From NCBI GenBank assembly GCA_002396805.1, contig DGYW01000046.1:1-53487 (forward strand): a stretch of DNA of 53,487 nt, in the 5' to 3' direction. Origin of the DNA: Firmicutes bacterium UBA4996 (GTDB lineage: Bacteria > Bacillota > Limnochordia > Darwinibacteriales > Darwinibacteriaceae). A program made the translations under genes and the position numbers. The stretch's first letter is position 1; each line of letters starts with the position of its first letter. The notes under the pieces are model-generated. The model saw only the letters and a list, made by a program, of their open reading frames with translations. It was not told the origin of the DNA and searched no databases. Of this stretch, positions 33,502 to 42,669 are shown piece after piece.

Positions 33502-34803
33502 TTATTTGTTGTAACCGAGTAATTCATCAACATAGGCTTGACCAGCAGCGGCCACGGCGTTCATGGCCTCAGCAGCGGTTTTTTCGCCTAACATAACCTT
33601 GTTATAACCCTCGTTGATAACATCAGCAGAGACCAATGGCCACTGCAATAATTCGCCCTCTTTCGCATAGGTGCTGAGGACCTCAGCAAGAATGCGAGCT
33701 CCCTTGGCATCAGGTGCCCACTGAGCTACGCGTTTTTCCACCATGCCTTCAGTTTCAGCCACGATGTCTTCACTTCTTTGTAAGAAGTCAACTAAGGCGA
33801 TCATGGCCTCTGGTTGGGCTACGTTAGAAGGAAGTACATAGGTTTCAAACCAACCGGTATACAAGGTGTTCTTACCTTGGGGTCCCTTGGGAAGTGGTAG
33901 AATACCGTAATTTACACCGTGAGAACCGTCGGCGAAACCATCAATTCTCCAGCCCTCACCAAAACCAATAGCGGCGTTACCCTGCTCAAACGGAGCCATA
34001 CCGCCGGGGGCTAGAACTTTGTCTACATTTCTTAATTGAGCACCAAACTCTAGTCCTTGGAGAATACGCTCAGAGTTCCAGTTATACTTGTAGCGACCAT
34101 TTTCGTCGAGAACGTAAATGTTGTCGCCATTACTGATGGTAAGGAAAGCCCATACATACATGTTGGCGATTCCCCATTGATCGTTAGTACCATCGTTGTC
34201 GAAGTCAATTGTTGTGGCCAAAGCAACTTCACGCAGTAGATCCCAAGTCCAGTTGCCCGCTAAGTACTCATCGTAGAGGTCGGGTAAACCAGCTTCTTCA
34301 ATAATGTCTTTGTTGAAAAGGGCAAAATAGGAGCTACCAGCATCAGCAAAGGATGGGAAAAGTGCTACCGCATAGCGGTCACCGCCTAGCGAAAACGCAT
34401 CGATTCCCGCAGCTGCAACGTCCAAGGCCTCGCGATAATACTCTTGATCACCAATGGTCTTGGTAATTGAAAGTAGGGCATCTTGCGCTGCTAAAGACAA
34501 GAACCAATCCATACCTTGAGTCATTCTCCAGACGTCGTACTCAGAGTCACCACTGATTAGGCGAGCGGTTAGAGCTTCTTGATAGTTCTCTTGGTCGAGA
34601 ATAATTCTTTCGATTTTCACATTAAAGAGCTCTTCTGCCTGCGCTAATGTGCCACCCTTTTCGGGACCTTCCAAATTATCAACCCAACCGACAAAGGTAA
34701 CAGTCTTGCCGCCAAAGTCATACTGCTGAGCAAGAACAGGAAGTGCCGACAAACCCAACACCAACACTAATGCAATAACGAGACTTTTTTGCAGAGATTT
34801 CAT
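33502..34803 (-). CDS. Family 1 extracellular sugar-binding protein
   Basis: 433 residues, ATG after AAAGGAGG. Signal peptide KSLQKSLVIALVLVLGLSALPVLA without lipobox cysteine. Mature protein follows SBP_bac_1: GKTVTFVGWVDNLEG, AEELFNVKIERIILDQENYQEALTARLISGDSEYDVWRM, RYAVALFPSFADAGSSYFALFNKDIIEEAGLPDLYDEYLAGNWTWDLLREVA and TLYTGWFETYVLPSNVAQPEAMIALVDFLQR. It presents an oligosaccharide to an ABC importer, most likely the permease pair encoded just upstream (35017-36854), though a 213-base regulatory gap separates them. Confidence 0.92.
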   Translation of the reverse strand: MKSLQKSLVIALVLVLGLSALPVLAQQYDFGGKTVTFVGWVDNLEGPEKGGTLAQAEELFNVKIERIILDQENYQEALTARLISGDSEYDVWRMTQGMDWFLSLAAQDALLSITKTIGDQEYYREALDVAAAGIDAFSLGGDRYAVALFPSFADAGSSYFALFNKDIIEEAGLPDLYDEYLAGNWTWDLLREVALATTIDFDNDGTNDQWGIANMYVWAFLTISNGDNIYVLDENGRYKYNWNSERILQGLEFGAQLRNVDKVLAPGGMAPFEQGNAAIGFGEGWRIDGFADGSHGVNYGILPLPKGPQGKNTLYTGWFETYVLPSNVAQPEAMIALVDFLQRSEDIVAETEGMVEKRVAQWAPDAKGARILAEVLSTYAKEGELLQWPLVSADVINEGYNKVMLGEKTAAEAMNAVAAAGQAYVDELLGYNK

Positions 34804-34901
34804 GTTAATCCTCCTTTTCTTGTACCAAGCTATACATCACATGTACCACACTCTCGCCACCACTGAAACGGACATCACTCCCTTCGGAATAGTCTAGTAA
34901 C

Positions 34902-34916
34902 CGTTTTACGAAAACG
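34902..34916. promoter_or_regulatory. Palindromic operator candidate for the sugar-binding protein gene
   Basis: CGTTTT-ACG-AAAACG is a perfect 6-bp inverted repeat around 3 bases. It sits right after the predicted transcription start of the promoter at 34926-34953, a typical place for a LacI-type repressor. The rest of the 34804-35016 gap shows no gene. Confidence 0.5.
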
Positions 34917-34925
34917 TGGTACGGA

Positions 34926-34953
34926 GTTATCACCATACAAGTTATAAATTCAA
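34926..34953 (-). promoter_or_regulatory. Candidate promoter of the sugar-binding protein gene
   Basis: TTGAAT (34953-34948), 16-base spacer, GATAAC (34931-34926) on the minus strand; four of six matches in each box. Predicted start near 34919, next to the palindrome. Confidence 0.4.
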
Positions 34954-35016
34954 CGCCCAGTTATAAAAATCCTGCTTTACCCTTCATTATTTTAACTAAT
35001 TTCTCCTAATTTTACC

Positions 35017-35946
35017 CTAACCCACCAGACCGGTGCGCTCAATGCTTTCTACAAAGTACTGTTGCAAGACCGCGTACATAAGCAGCAAGGGGGCAATCAT
35101 GAGCATACTGCCTGCATTAACAATGAGTGAGAAGTATTGCACATCTGTCATCTCCAGATAAGCCGCCAGACTCCGGGATAGATTACTCAAAGCCACAGGC
35201 AAAAAGTTGCTGTCCAAGTAAAGAGTGGTTAGAAAAGAATCATTCCACTGCCAGACAAACCCGAAGAGAAAAACAATCACCATTGAAGGAGTGGCACTGG
35301 GTAACATGATGCGGATAAAGGTTTTGAGCGGGCCAGCCCCATCCACATAAGCCGCCTCTTCAAGGTTTTTAGGCATACCGGAGAAAAACTGACGCATCAC
35401 CAGAATATATAGCCCATTGCGCAAGCCCGTACCAGTCACGGCCGTGAGCAAGAAGGGCCAATAGGAGCCCATGAGATTTAGACCACCATTGGGTAAGAGA
35501 CCATAAAGGTTGAAAAAACGCCAGTTTAGATAAAGTGGAACCATCATCATTTGCGGAGGCACAACCAACGTGAAAATGGCCGCGGCCAGGATGAGGTTTC
35601 TCCCTCGAAACTCAAAGCGAGCTAAACCATAACCAACCACCGTGCTAGAAACCAACTGCAAGAAGGCCACCAAAAATGACAAGAACAGTGAATTGAGAAA
35701 AACCTTTGGAAAATTCATCACTTCTATTGCCAAACGATAATTATCTAGGGTAGGATGCTTAGGAATCCAGTTAACGGTCTGATCACCCAAATCACGCATA
35801 GGCATGAAGGATGAGGAGATTTTTGTTAAGACTGGAAACAAGATAATATAAGAAATGCCCACGATCAACACAAACCGAAAGACACTGATGGAAAATTGCG
35901 ATGATCGATAACTAAATGCTTGTCGCCGTTCTTTTGTTAACAACAT
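35017..35946 (-). CDS. Sugar ABC transporter permease (MalG-type)
   Basis: About 309 residues from ATG 35946, favoured by GGGGAG 6-7 bases upstream; an earlier ATG at 35967 overlaps the previous stop and is possible. Six membrane segments, with the CUT1 EAA loop EEAAYVDGAGPLKTFIRIMLPSATP near residue 205-230 and a C-terminal PLLLMYAVLQQYFVESIERTGLVG. Partner of the MalF-type permease encoded just upstream. No ATPase in the locus. Confidence 0.93.
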   Translation of the reverse strand: MLLTKERRQAFSYRSSQFSISVFRFVLIVGISYIILFPVLTKISSSFMPMRDLGDQTVNWIPKHPTLDNYRLAIEVMNFPKVFLNSLFLSFLVAFLQLVSSTVVGYGLARFEFRGRNLILAAAIFTLVVPPQMMMVPLYLNWRFFNLYGLLPNGGLNLMGSYWPFLLTAVTGTGLRNGLYILVMRQFFSGMPKNLEEAAYVDGAGPLKTFIRIMLPSATPSMVIVFLFGFVWQWNDSFLTTLYLDSNFLPVALSNLSRSLAAYLEMTDVQYFSLIVNAGSMLMIAPLLLMYAVLQQYFVESIERTGLVG

Positions 35947-35963
35947 GGCTTTCTCCCCTTTCC

Positions 35964-36854
35964 TCATTCCTGATAAAATACAAAGCGTGACATAATAGCC
36001 ACAACGACCGCTAAGACAACAGCCACCGCCCCAAAGTACATAACACCCATTGCCGTACCAATCCCAAAGCCGGCGCCTCCAAAGGCGGTACTCCGAATGT
36101 AAACCACCAGCTCATTATTGGCAGCCAAGAACGAATCGATGATCGAGTAAACTACATTCGCCAAAATAATAGGGCTCATAATCGGAAGAGTAATCAGCCA
36201 AAAAGACTGCCAACCAGATGCCCCTTCCACTTTGGCAGCCTCATAGAGGGAGCCCGAAATGGACTGCAAACCAGCTAGAAAAATCAAGATTTGAATCCCT
36301 GAAGCCCGAATGATCTCCGGGACCCGGTCCACCACATTGATCACGTAGGTCATGAGCTGATAAGGAATTTTCAGTTGCATCAAAAAGTTTGTCAAGGCTG
36401 GCCCCGACATAAAGCTACCAAAGGCATTGGCTGACTGCTCCATCATGGTCCGCATGTAATCTGTTTGCTCGAGAGCTAAAACTACACCAGAACCCAAAAT
36501 CACCGGTAAAAAGAAGATGGAACGAGCCAATAGGCGACCTCGGAATTTGTGGTTGAGCAAAATAGCCGCAAAGAAGCTAAACAAAATGATCGCAGGTACG
36601 TCCAAGAGCATCCGCAAGAAAGTCTCCACAAAAGTAGGAACGAACTTAGTGTCCACCGTCAAGGCGTAACGATAGTTTTCCCACTTTGTAAAAACTAGTT
36701 CATAGCCTCCCCTCACAATTACCAGCCTGTGCAGGCTAAAAATCAAAGCTTGGATGAAGGGCGCTAGAAAGAAGAAGATGAACCCTATGATAAAAGGAAG
36801 TGAGAAAAGATAGCCCGTTAAAGCCTTTTGCTGCCTAAGTGATAGCTTTTTCAT
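35964..36854 (-). CDS. Sugar ABC transporter permease (MalF-type)
   Basis: About 296 residues. ATG at 36854 chosen for AAAGGAG upstream and its 4-base overlap (ATGA) with the DUF5696 gene stop. Begins MKKLSLRQQKALTGYLFSLPFIIGFIFFFLAPFIQALIFSL, typical of CUT1 MalF proteins. The EAA loop GSLYEAAKVEGASGWQSFWLITLPIMSP lies near residue 205. It forms the channel with the MalG-type protein of 35017-35946. Confidence 0.93.
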   Translation of the reverse strand: MKKLSLRQQKALTGYLFSLPFIIGFIFFFLAPFIQALIFSLHRLVIVRGGYELVFTKWENYRYALTVDTKFVPTFVETFLRMLLDVPAIILFSFFAAILLNHKFRGRLLARSIFFLPVILGSGVVLALEQTDYMRTMMEQSANAFGSFMSGPALTNFLMQLKIPYQLMTYVINVVDRVPEIIRASGIQILIFLAGLQSISGSLYEAAKVEGASGWQSFWLITLPIMSPIILANVVYSIIDSFLAANNELVVYIRSTAFGGAGFGIGTAMGVMYFGAVAVVLAVVVAIMSRFVFYQE

Positions 36855-39619
36855 CGCTCGAGGCTCCTTTCTACAACGATATAACCCTGACCTAGAATGT
36901 GTTGGCCACGCCACCACACCCCTTCAGCATTATAGTTGACGATTATCTCCACACCATTCTCATACGTTGTTCTGAAGACTAAAGGTCGTAATTCTTCGTG
37001 GTTGACTATTACCTGACCCCGTACCTTGGCCAACACAGGAGCTACCTCTTGATAGAGGGCCAAGCCGGCATCACTCAAATCGGCGTAATTGATGGCCAAT
37101 AGGTGCTCAAAATCAGTTCCTTTAATGAGCGATGAGTCACCTAGAGCCCAGCGAAAGAACGGCAGTTCACCTGTTTCAAGACTACGTAACAAATCGTTCC
37201 GGGTAATGCCCCCTTCGTTATAAGGCTGACTAGAGTAATCAACATAGCCATGGAGCACCATCTGATAAAATGGCACATGTTGATCAATAATCAACAGGGG
37301 ACTAACGGCTGTAGGAGCTTCCACAACTTGCGTTGCATAGGGAATAACTGCGGCGTTACCCCCCACTACCATCATGGTCCTTCCCGAAGCTTGGATTTTC
37401 TCCATCTGCTTTAGAGCAATTGAAAGAGCTTCCGGACGATGGACCATCTGATCGGCCTTATCAATAAAGTCAGAATAGACATCCTTGCCCAAAGTACGTA
37501 AGGCCAGGTTAGCACCGTCATAGGGGGCTAGATATTGTAAGAAACTGTCCACTAAGCTACCTAACACTCGAGGCGAAACAGCGTAAGCCTCACGTTCGAG
37601 GATCCTCTGAAAGGTGGCTAGGTTGTAGTCCCAGATCTTCACTGCGGTGCGATTCAAATGGCGTGATGCATCACGGCCAGACCTAAAACCATCAAAGATG
37701 CTGTCTCGGTAAACCGTATTAAAGTCCACATCCAAGTATAGTTCCACTTGCCTGTCAGTAACATATTTGAGCAAATCCCGGAAATCTTGGGCACTGCCTA
37801 AAGTCTTCTCCAAACTCACCCGATCAGGGTAGGAGTGCTCAATTCCTCCTTTGGACCAACCAAGATAACGTACTCTAACCTGGGGAACTCCTTTTTTCTC
37901 AAGATCATCCAATATAGTGACCAGACCCTTGTAGGTTGTCATGGGACGAATTACCTCTCGGGGAGCACCATAGACTGGTTCGAAGTCATGGAATCCGCCC
38001 ACAACTTCTACTACTAAGGGAACCTCACTGGTCGGCTCGATCCTTTGAAGTCCATATCTTTGCACCAAGTAATCGCGATAGCTCTGGGCCATCCCCACAT
38101 AATTGGCCTGATTGCCAGTGAGAAAAACAATGCGCTCCGTAATGTCGCCTCCATAAGGCACGACTGCATAGGCATCCACCATTTTGTTATCCAAGGAAGA
38201 TTCAACGCCAAAGAGAGTGATCGAGGCCCGCGGGGTAAGAGCAAAACGTGCATAGACCTTAGCAAAGGACTCACTACGACCAGCGCTTTCTCCATTAATG
38301 TAGGCCAGAGTTTCTCCCTCTTCAATTATGGTGAAGAATGCTTTGTCCCGTTCTTTCAAACCAAAAACGGGCATGCGAATCTGTGGCCCTTGCGCGATCT
38401 TTTCAACCTGTGGAGCAATAGAGCGATCTACCCCATATATAGAACCGGAATAAGCTGGGAGACTATTCTTTTTTGGATTAGTTATTTGGATTAACGCACC
38501 CGAACGCTCCGGAACAAAGATATATCCCTCAGCACTTTCGTGGGCCACCCCAAAGTAGGGTAAAAGATCGATGGAGTACGGGAAGAATGTCTCGGGAACT
38601 CCTTTATCATTCGGTATATTAATGGGGTAGCGAATTTCACCGGCCGGTACAGTTGCAACAAGACTAGGACCATCCAGCTTGAGTACTAGTGGTACCTGAA
38701 AAACCTGTGGATTTGGCCGCGGTGGATCAATATTGTGCAGCTGATGATCCTCGCCCACGTCACGAGGGGTGTAGCCCAAATCAGAAAAGATCCGGGCAAA
38801 CTCCGGGCGATTATAGACCGCATATGTCTCATCTAAGAGCGCGTAAAAGGGCCCATTGAAGACAAACTCAAAATCCTTCTTGGTGAGTAGCCCCCGTCGT
38901 TCCACATCGGCGCGGTTGCCTACCATGGTGTCCGCCAAATGTTCAAGGTAAATCTTCGTTCGTTCGTGGGGCTCATCCCGCAAGCCCAACTTCTTCTGTA
39001 AGAGGCTTCCACTGAGGAGCTGAATCTCATGATTGCCAAAAATGTCCCTTAAGTCCAAACCAAAAACCGATACTCTATCGTAGGGATACTCTGTCTTTTC
39101 TTCAAAGGATAAAAGGCTATAAGAGTCTAGCAAAATCTTCTGGTCAAAAGAATCCTCAACTCTCTCTAAAAGTGCCTCAAACTTATCCTTAGCGATAAAA
39201 ATGGGATAATGAGCACTTTCAGACCACATTTTCCCTAAGGTGAAATCAAAACGTACCTCCTCAGGCGTGATGCTCACAGCAAACTCTTCATTGAGCACAC
39301 TATCTCCATAGGAGTTTAGGGATTTGCCCTCCCGGGTTGGGGTGAAGTAGTTGAGGTTGATCAAAGAACGCATAGCGTTGCGGGCATTACCCCGTTTGAT
39401 CCGTTCCAAATTGAGGTTTTGTGGCGTGCTAAACCACACCTCTCCACTTTCAATATCTTCTACTGCAAACTCCGCAGTTTCCTCTTGCACATAAAGACGC
39501 AAGAACTCGTTTTCCTGTGCTAAGGTATACTTTTGGAGATTAGCCGCCCAAGCTAGCGAAGACAGTCCGTTCACAAGTACTACGCATAACAGTAGGTATT
39601 TCCAAAACCGTTTTTTCAC
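36851..39619 (-). CDS. Large secreted DUF5696-type protein, candidate glycoside hydrolase
   Basis: 922 residues, GTG after AGGAGG. Signal peptide KKRFWKYLLLCVVLVNGLSSLAWA, no lipobox. The N-terminal ~500 residues are beta-rich (LYVQEETAEFAVEDIESGEVWFST; YIFVPERSGALIQITNPKKN). Residues ~535-770 alternate beta strands and helices like a TIM barrel: EVPLVVEVVGGFHDF (about 537), VRVRYLGWSKGGIEHSYP (about 583), QVELYLDVDFNTVYRD (about 627), and TMMVVGGNAA (about 747). The C-terminal ~60 residues are a small beta domain. I recognise it as DUF5696, seen beside sugar ABC genes in Paenibacillus and relatives; no biochemical function is known to me. The genomic setting and barrel-like core suggest extracellular glycan cleavage. 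Confidence 0.78.
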   Translation of the reverse strand: MKKRFWKYLLLCVVLVNGLSSLAWAANLQKYTLAQENEFLRLYVQEETAEFAVEDIESGEVWFSTPQNLNLERIKRGNARNAMRSLINLNYFTPTREGKSLNSYGDSVLNEEFAVSITPEEVRFDFTLGKMWSESAHYPIFIAKDKFEALLERVEDSFDQKILLDSYSLLSFEEKTEYPYDRVSVFGLDLRDIFGNHEIQLLSGSLLQKKLGLRDEPHERTKIYLEHLADTMVGNRADVERRGLLTKKDFEFVFNGPFYALLDETYAVYNRPEFARIFSDLGYTPRDVGEDHQLHNIDPPRPNPQVFQVPLVLKLDGPSLVATVPAGEIRYPINIPNDKGVPETFFPYSIDLLPYFGVAHESAEGYIFVPERSGALIQITNPKKNSLPAYSGSIYGVDRSIAPQVEKIAQGPQIRMPVFGLKERDKAFFTIIEEGETLAYINGESAGRSESFAKVYARFALTPRASITLFGVESSLDNKMVDAYAVVPYGGDITERIVFLTGNQANYVGMAQSYRDYLVQRYGLQRIEPTSEVPLVVEVVGGFHDFEPVYGAPREVIRPMTTYKGLVTILDDLEKKGVPQVRVRYLGWSKGGIEHSYPDRVSLEKTLGSAQDFRDLLKYVTDRQVELYLDVDFNTVYRDSIFDGFRSGRDASRHLNRTAVKIWDYNLATFQRILEREAYAVSPRVLGSLVDSFLQYLAPYDGANLALRTLGKDVYSDFIDKADQMVHRPEALSIALKQMEKIQASGRTMMVVGGNAAVIPYATQVVEAPTAVSPLLIIDQHVPFYQMVLHGYVDYSSQPYNEGGITRNDLLRSLETGELPFFRWALGDSSLIKGTDFEHLLAINYADLSDAGLALYQEVAPVLAKVRGQVIVNHEELRPLVFRTTYENGVEIIVNYNAEGVWWRGQHILGQGYIVVERSLER

Positions 39620-39634
39620 CGTCGCTAACCTCCT

Positions 39635-41773
39635 TTATAATCTAAACGTGATCTCGGTGTAGATCGAATCAATGAACCCATACAACTGGGCAATAACGTT
39701 GAGGAAGAGCAAGGTCAAAAAGATCACTACCCCCATGCCTACGCCAGTTAGAATACTGGTCAACACGTTTTTCCCTAGCTCGTATTGGTGAGTAATCATG
39801 GTGCCCATGAAAATCAAGAGGGCTGTCCAAAGCACTGCAAAGGTATTGAAGAGATAATAAAAGGCACCTTCGTCTAAAGTGATCATCCGGCTAACCAAGA
39901 TCAAGGGTAGGTTAATGACAATAATGGGCATTAAGGCATAGGCCGTAGCAATGTAAATGTCCTTAAACGTCCCCTTACCTTCCATCAAACTGGTTAGACC
40001 TAAGTTCACCCCACACCATAGGAAGAAGGGAATGAGCACGCTAGCCATTTCCAGATAAATATTGAGTCGCTTTGCTTCACTCCAGTTAAAGAGAAAGCCC
40101 GTATACTGTCTAATCAAGACGTAAGTTAATACCACGCCGCCCAAGATCAGAGTCGCGGACCAGACATTACCCCGCTTTTCGTGTTTTAAGTCCCAAAATC
40201 CATCTGCGGGGTGGGTCATGACCCAAAAGGCATAGGCTAAACTTTGCAAGAATGCTCTTCCCTTGTGATCACTTATTTCATAAGCCAGACCTTGGTAACC
40301 GCTGGCCCTTTGTCTTTGCCAATTCTTCCAAACCTTAGAGATAACCTTGCTGAGGATAATCACAAGCAATAATCCACCCATGAGGTAGGAGAAATTAGCA
40401 TCGATCCAATCGCGACGATACAAGGCTAAAGCTTGAGAATAACCTTGGCGATCATTGCCCAGCTTGTAAGTTTCCATAGCTTCTCTAAATTTACCCTGTC
40501 TGAGCAGAGAGCGGCCGATACCGCTGTAAGCTAAATCCAGGTTAGGATTACGATGCAATACTTCAGTCCATACTTGAGCTGAGCCATCATAGTCACCCGT
40601 TTGATAGAGGTCTATAGCTTGGTGAATGAGAAGCGCGTATTCGGTAGGCTCTAAAACCGAAATTAAATTGGTACGACGATCCAAAACCAACAAGTGATTG
40701 TCTACAACATCAATGGCTGCAGGAACACGAAAACTGGCCTTTTCAAAAGCAACATTACCAAAAGCGTAGAGCAAATTACCGTTATCATCATAGGTAAAAA
40801 TTCGACCACGGGTGAGATCCACCACGCTGTAAATACCATTTTCGCGCACCACTATATCCACTAAGGCTGATCTACCAACCACAGTAGCAAAAGGATTACC
40901 GGTTCGTTCAATATAATCGACATCAGCCATAGGCGGTGCAAAACCACCTGCGCGCCGCCGTAAAACATCATCACCCGCGGGGTTTAATCTACGAATAACC
41001 TGCTTAATGTTGGTTTGTCCCCGCATGAGTGTGGTGTAAATAAATCCTTTATCATCAATATCAGCATTACTGTATTCTGTAGGAACAAAAATAATCGAAC
41101 GTTCCTTTTGGGCGTCGGTCATTACCTTACGCCAAAAGTATTGCCAAGGATTAGGATTAACCCGCGGAGCTCCAATGTAGCCGCTGAAAATGCCATTTTC
41201 ATCAAACTCCATCAAGCCTTCCAAAACACCTTCAGCTATTACATAAATCCGTCCTACCTTATCTACAACTAACTTTAGGGGACGAAAACGGAAATCGGCG
41301 GGAATTAATTCTTGATCGGTAGGGTTGTGAATGATTCGGATCAACTCACCAGCTCCATCAAGAATCACAATCCGGCGATTATCATAATCGGCAACATAAA
41401 GCTCTTCCGCGTCAGTCACAAAGAGTCCCGTAGGTGTGGCAAACTTATCTACTAGATCACCATTTTGAAACTCGGTAATCACCCGGTCTACCTCGAAATT
41501 GCGATCAAGGACCACAATTCGGTTGTTTCCACTATCTGCAATATAGATATTCTGATTAGGAGACACCACTAGATCCTGTGGCTCTCTAAAAGCGCCCACA
41601 CCTAAATCTACACCATAGATCTCCCGAACCGCATCATACACATTCGGACCCGGTACTGCCTCACCAGAGATATTGTAGGTATAGCTGCCTTGTGCCCAGA
41701 CAATACCCGGGACTACACCGAAGGCTAAGATCAGCACTAGGAAGCATATTTGACTTACTCGTAATGGCTTCAA
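39635..41773 (-). CDS. NHL-propeller/TPR/Yip1 fusion membrane protein
   Basis: 712 residues, TTG start after GGGAGG. Signal peptide to about residue 27 (VVPGIVWAQ). Residues ~55-370 are NHL-type propeller repeats: FREPQDLVVSPNQNIYIADSGNNRIVVLD, FATPTGLFVTDAEELYVADYDNRRIVILD, and later IYSVVDLTRGRIFTYDDNGNLLYAFG. Residues ~375-447 are two TPR motifs (AIDLYQTGDYDGSAQVWTEVLHRNPN; AYSGIGRSLLRQGKFREAMETYKLG). A membrane helix (YLMGGLLLVIILSKVI, ~458) is followed by a Yip1-type domain with about five helices (500-712). The propeller and TPRs face outside, the Yip1 domain lies in the membrane. Function unknown; a sensor or assembly role for the neighbouring transporters is inference. Confidence 0.85.
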   Translation of the reverse strand: MKPLRVSQICFLVLILAFGVVPGIVWAQGSYTYNISGEAVPGPNVYDAVREIYGVDLGVGAFREPQDLVVSPNQNIYIADSGNNRIVVLDRNFEVDRVITEFQNGDLVDKFATPTGLFVTDAEELYVADYDNRRIVILDGAGELIRIIHNPTDQELIPADFRFRPLKLVVDKVGRIYVIAEGVLEGLMEFDENGIFSGYIGAPRVNPNPWQYFWRKVMTDAQKERSIIFVPTEYSNADIDDKGFIYTTLMRGQTNIKQVIRRLNPAGDDVLRRRAGGFAPPMADVDYIERTGNPFATVVGRSALVDIVVRENGIYSVVDLTRGRIFTYDDNGNLLYAFGNVAFEKASFRVPAAIDVVDNHLLVLDRRTNLISVLEPTEYALLIHQAIDLYQTGDYDGSAQVWTEVLHRNPNLDLAYSGIGRSLLRQGKFREAMETYKLGNDRQGYSQALALYRRDWIDANFSYLMGGLLLVIILSKVISKVWKNWQRQRASGYQGLAYEISDHKGRAFLQSLAYAFWVMTHPADGFWDLKHEKRGNVWSATLILGGVVLTYVLIRQYTGFLFNWSEAKRLNIYLEMASVLIPFFLWCGVNLGLTSLMEGKGTFKDIYIATAYALMPIIVINLPLILVSRMITLDEGAFYYLFNTFAVLWTALLIFMGTMITHQYELGKNVLTSILTGVGMGVVIFLTLLFLNVIAQLYGFIDSIYTEITFRL

Positions 41774-41793
41774 TTGATTCCCTCCCTTGGCCC

Positions 41794-42657
41794 TTATTTA
41801 ATCCCAGATGCGCCCATCGTATCAATAACTTTGCTTTGATTAATCACAAAAACAGTAATGGGAACAATCATCATGATCACCCCAACGGCAGCGCCAACAC
41901 CTGCACGGGCAATTCCTCCGCCAATAATCTGGTTTAGGGCATAAGGCAAAGTCTTGAGCTGTTCGCTATAAATAAACTGACCACCAGTCTCACTCCACAA
42001 GCTTTGAAAAGCTAAAATCACTAGCGTGAGCCAGCCAGGTTTGACGTTGGGCATGACGATGCGCCAAAAGATCTTCCACTCGCTAGCACCTTCAATGCGG
42101 GCAGCTTCTAAGAGGGCATTATCAATCATAGCCTCAATAAACTGTTTCATTAAGAAAAGTCCCAAACTCATGGCCCAGGCGGGCAAAATTATGGCCCAAT
42201 AAGTGTCCACCCAGCCCAGCCGCGAGACAATAAGATAGTTGGGAATGTTAGTTACCTCCCGGGCAAACATTAGGGACAAAATTACCACACCGAACATGGC
42301 CTTAGAACCAGGAAAATCGTGTTTAGCCAAAGCATAGGCTGCTAGGGATGCCAAAACCACATGACCAGCAGTGCCAGCTATAGAAATAACCAAAGTGTTC
42401 ATCACATAACGGGAAAAAGGCACCCAAGATGAGGACATGAGTACAAATAAATCGTAAAAGTTGTTCATAGTCGGGTTGCGAACAAAGAACACCGGTGGAA
42501 ATAAGAACAACTCATTTAACGGTTTGAAGGCATTGGAGACTGCATAGACCAAGGGTAGAATAGAAAACAGGGCGCCCGCGGATAAGAAGACCAAGATGGC
42601 CAGATCCCCTCCGAACGAACGACTCGGTTTACTGTTCCAAATCTGTAGTTTCTTCAC
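41794..42657 (-). CDS. Sugar ABC transporter permease (MalG-type), second pair
   Basis: 287 residues, GTG start after GGGGGG. Six membrane segments. LSAGALFSILPLVYAVSNAFKPLNELFLFPPVFFVRNPTMNNF at the N-terminus and EAARIEGASEWKIFWRIVMPNVKPGWL as the EAA loop near residue 195. The C-terminus (KVIDTMGASGIK) matches CUT1 MalG proteins. Belongs with 42670-43623 and the giant binding protein. Confidence 0.93.
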   Translation of the reverse strand: MKKLQIWNSKPSRSFGGDLAILVFLSAGALFSILPLVYAVSNAFKPLNELFLFPPVFFVRNPTMNNFYDLFVLMSSSWVPFSRYVMNTLVISIAGTAGHVVLASLAAYALAKHDFPGSKAMFGVVILSLMFAREVTNIPNYLIVSRLGWVDTYWAIILPAWAMSLGLFLMKQFIEAMIDNALLEAARIEGASEWKIFWRIVMPNVKPGWLTLVILAFQSLWSETGGQFIYSEQLKTLPYALNQIIGGGIARAGVGAAVGVIMMIVPITVFVINQSKVIDTMGASGIK

Positions 42658-42669
42658 GTTGTTCCCCCC

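Noticed and set aside
34870..34890. Possible catabolite-responsive element near TGAAACGGACATCA
   Set aside because: The CG lies one base out of register with the cre consensus and the right half does not match.
38045..38494. 149-codon plus-strand frame inside the DUF5696 gene
   Set aside because: Antisense to a continuous, well-supported coding sequence, with no start signal or homology pattern.
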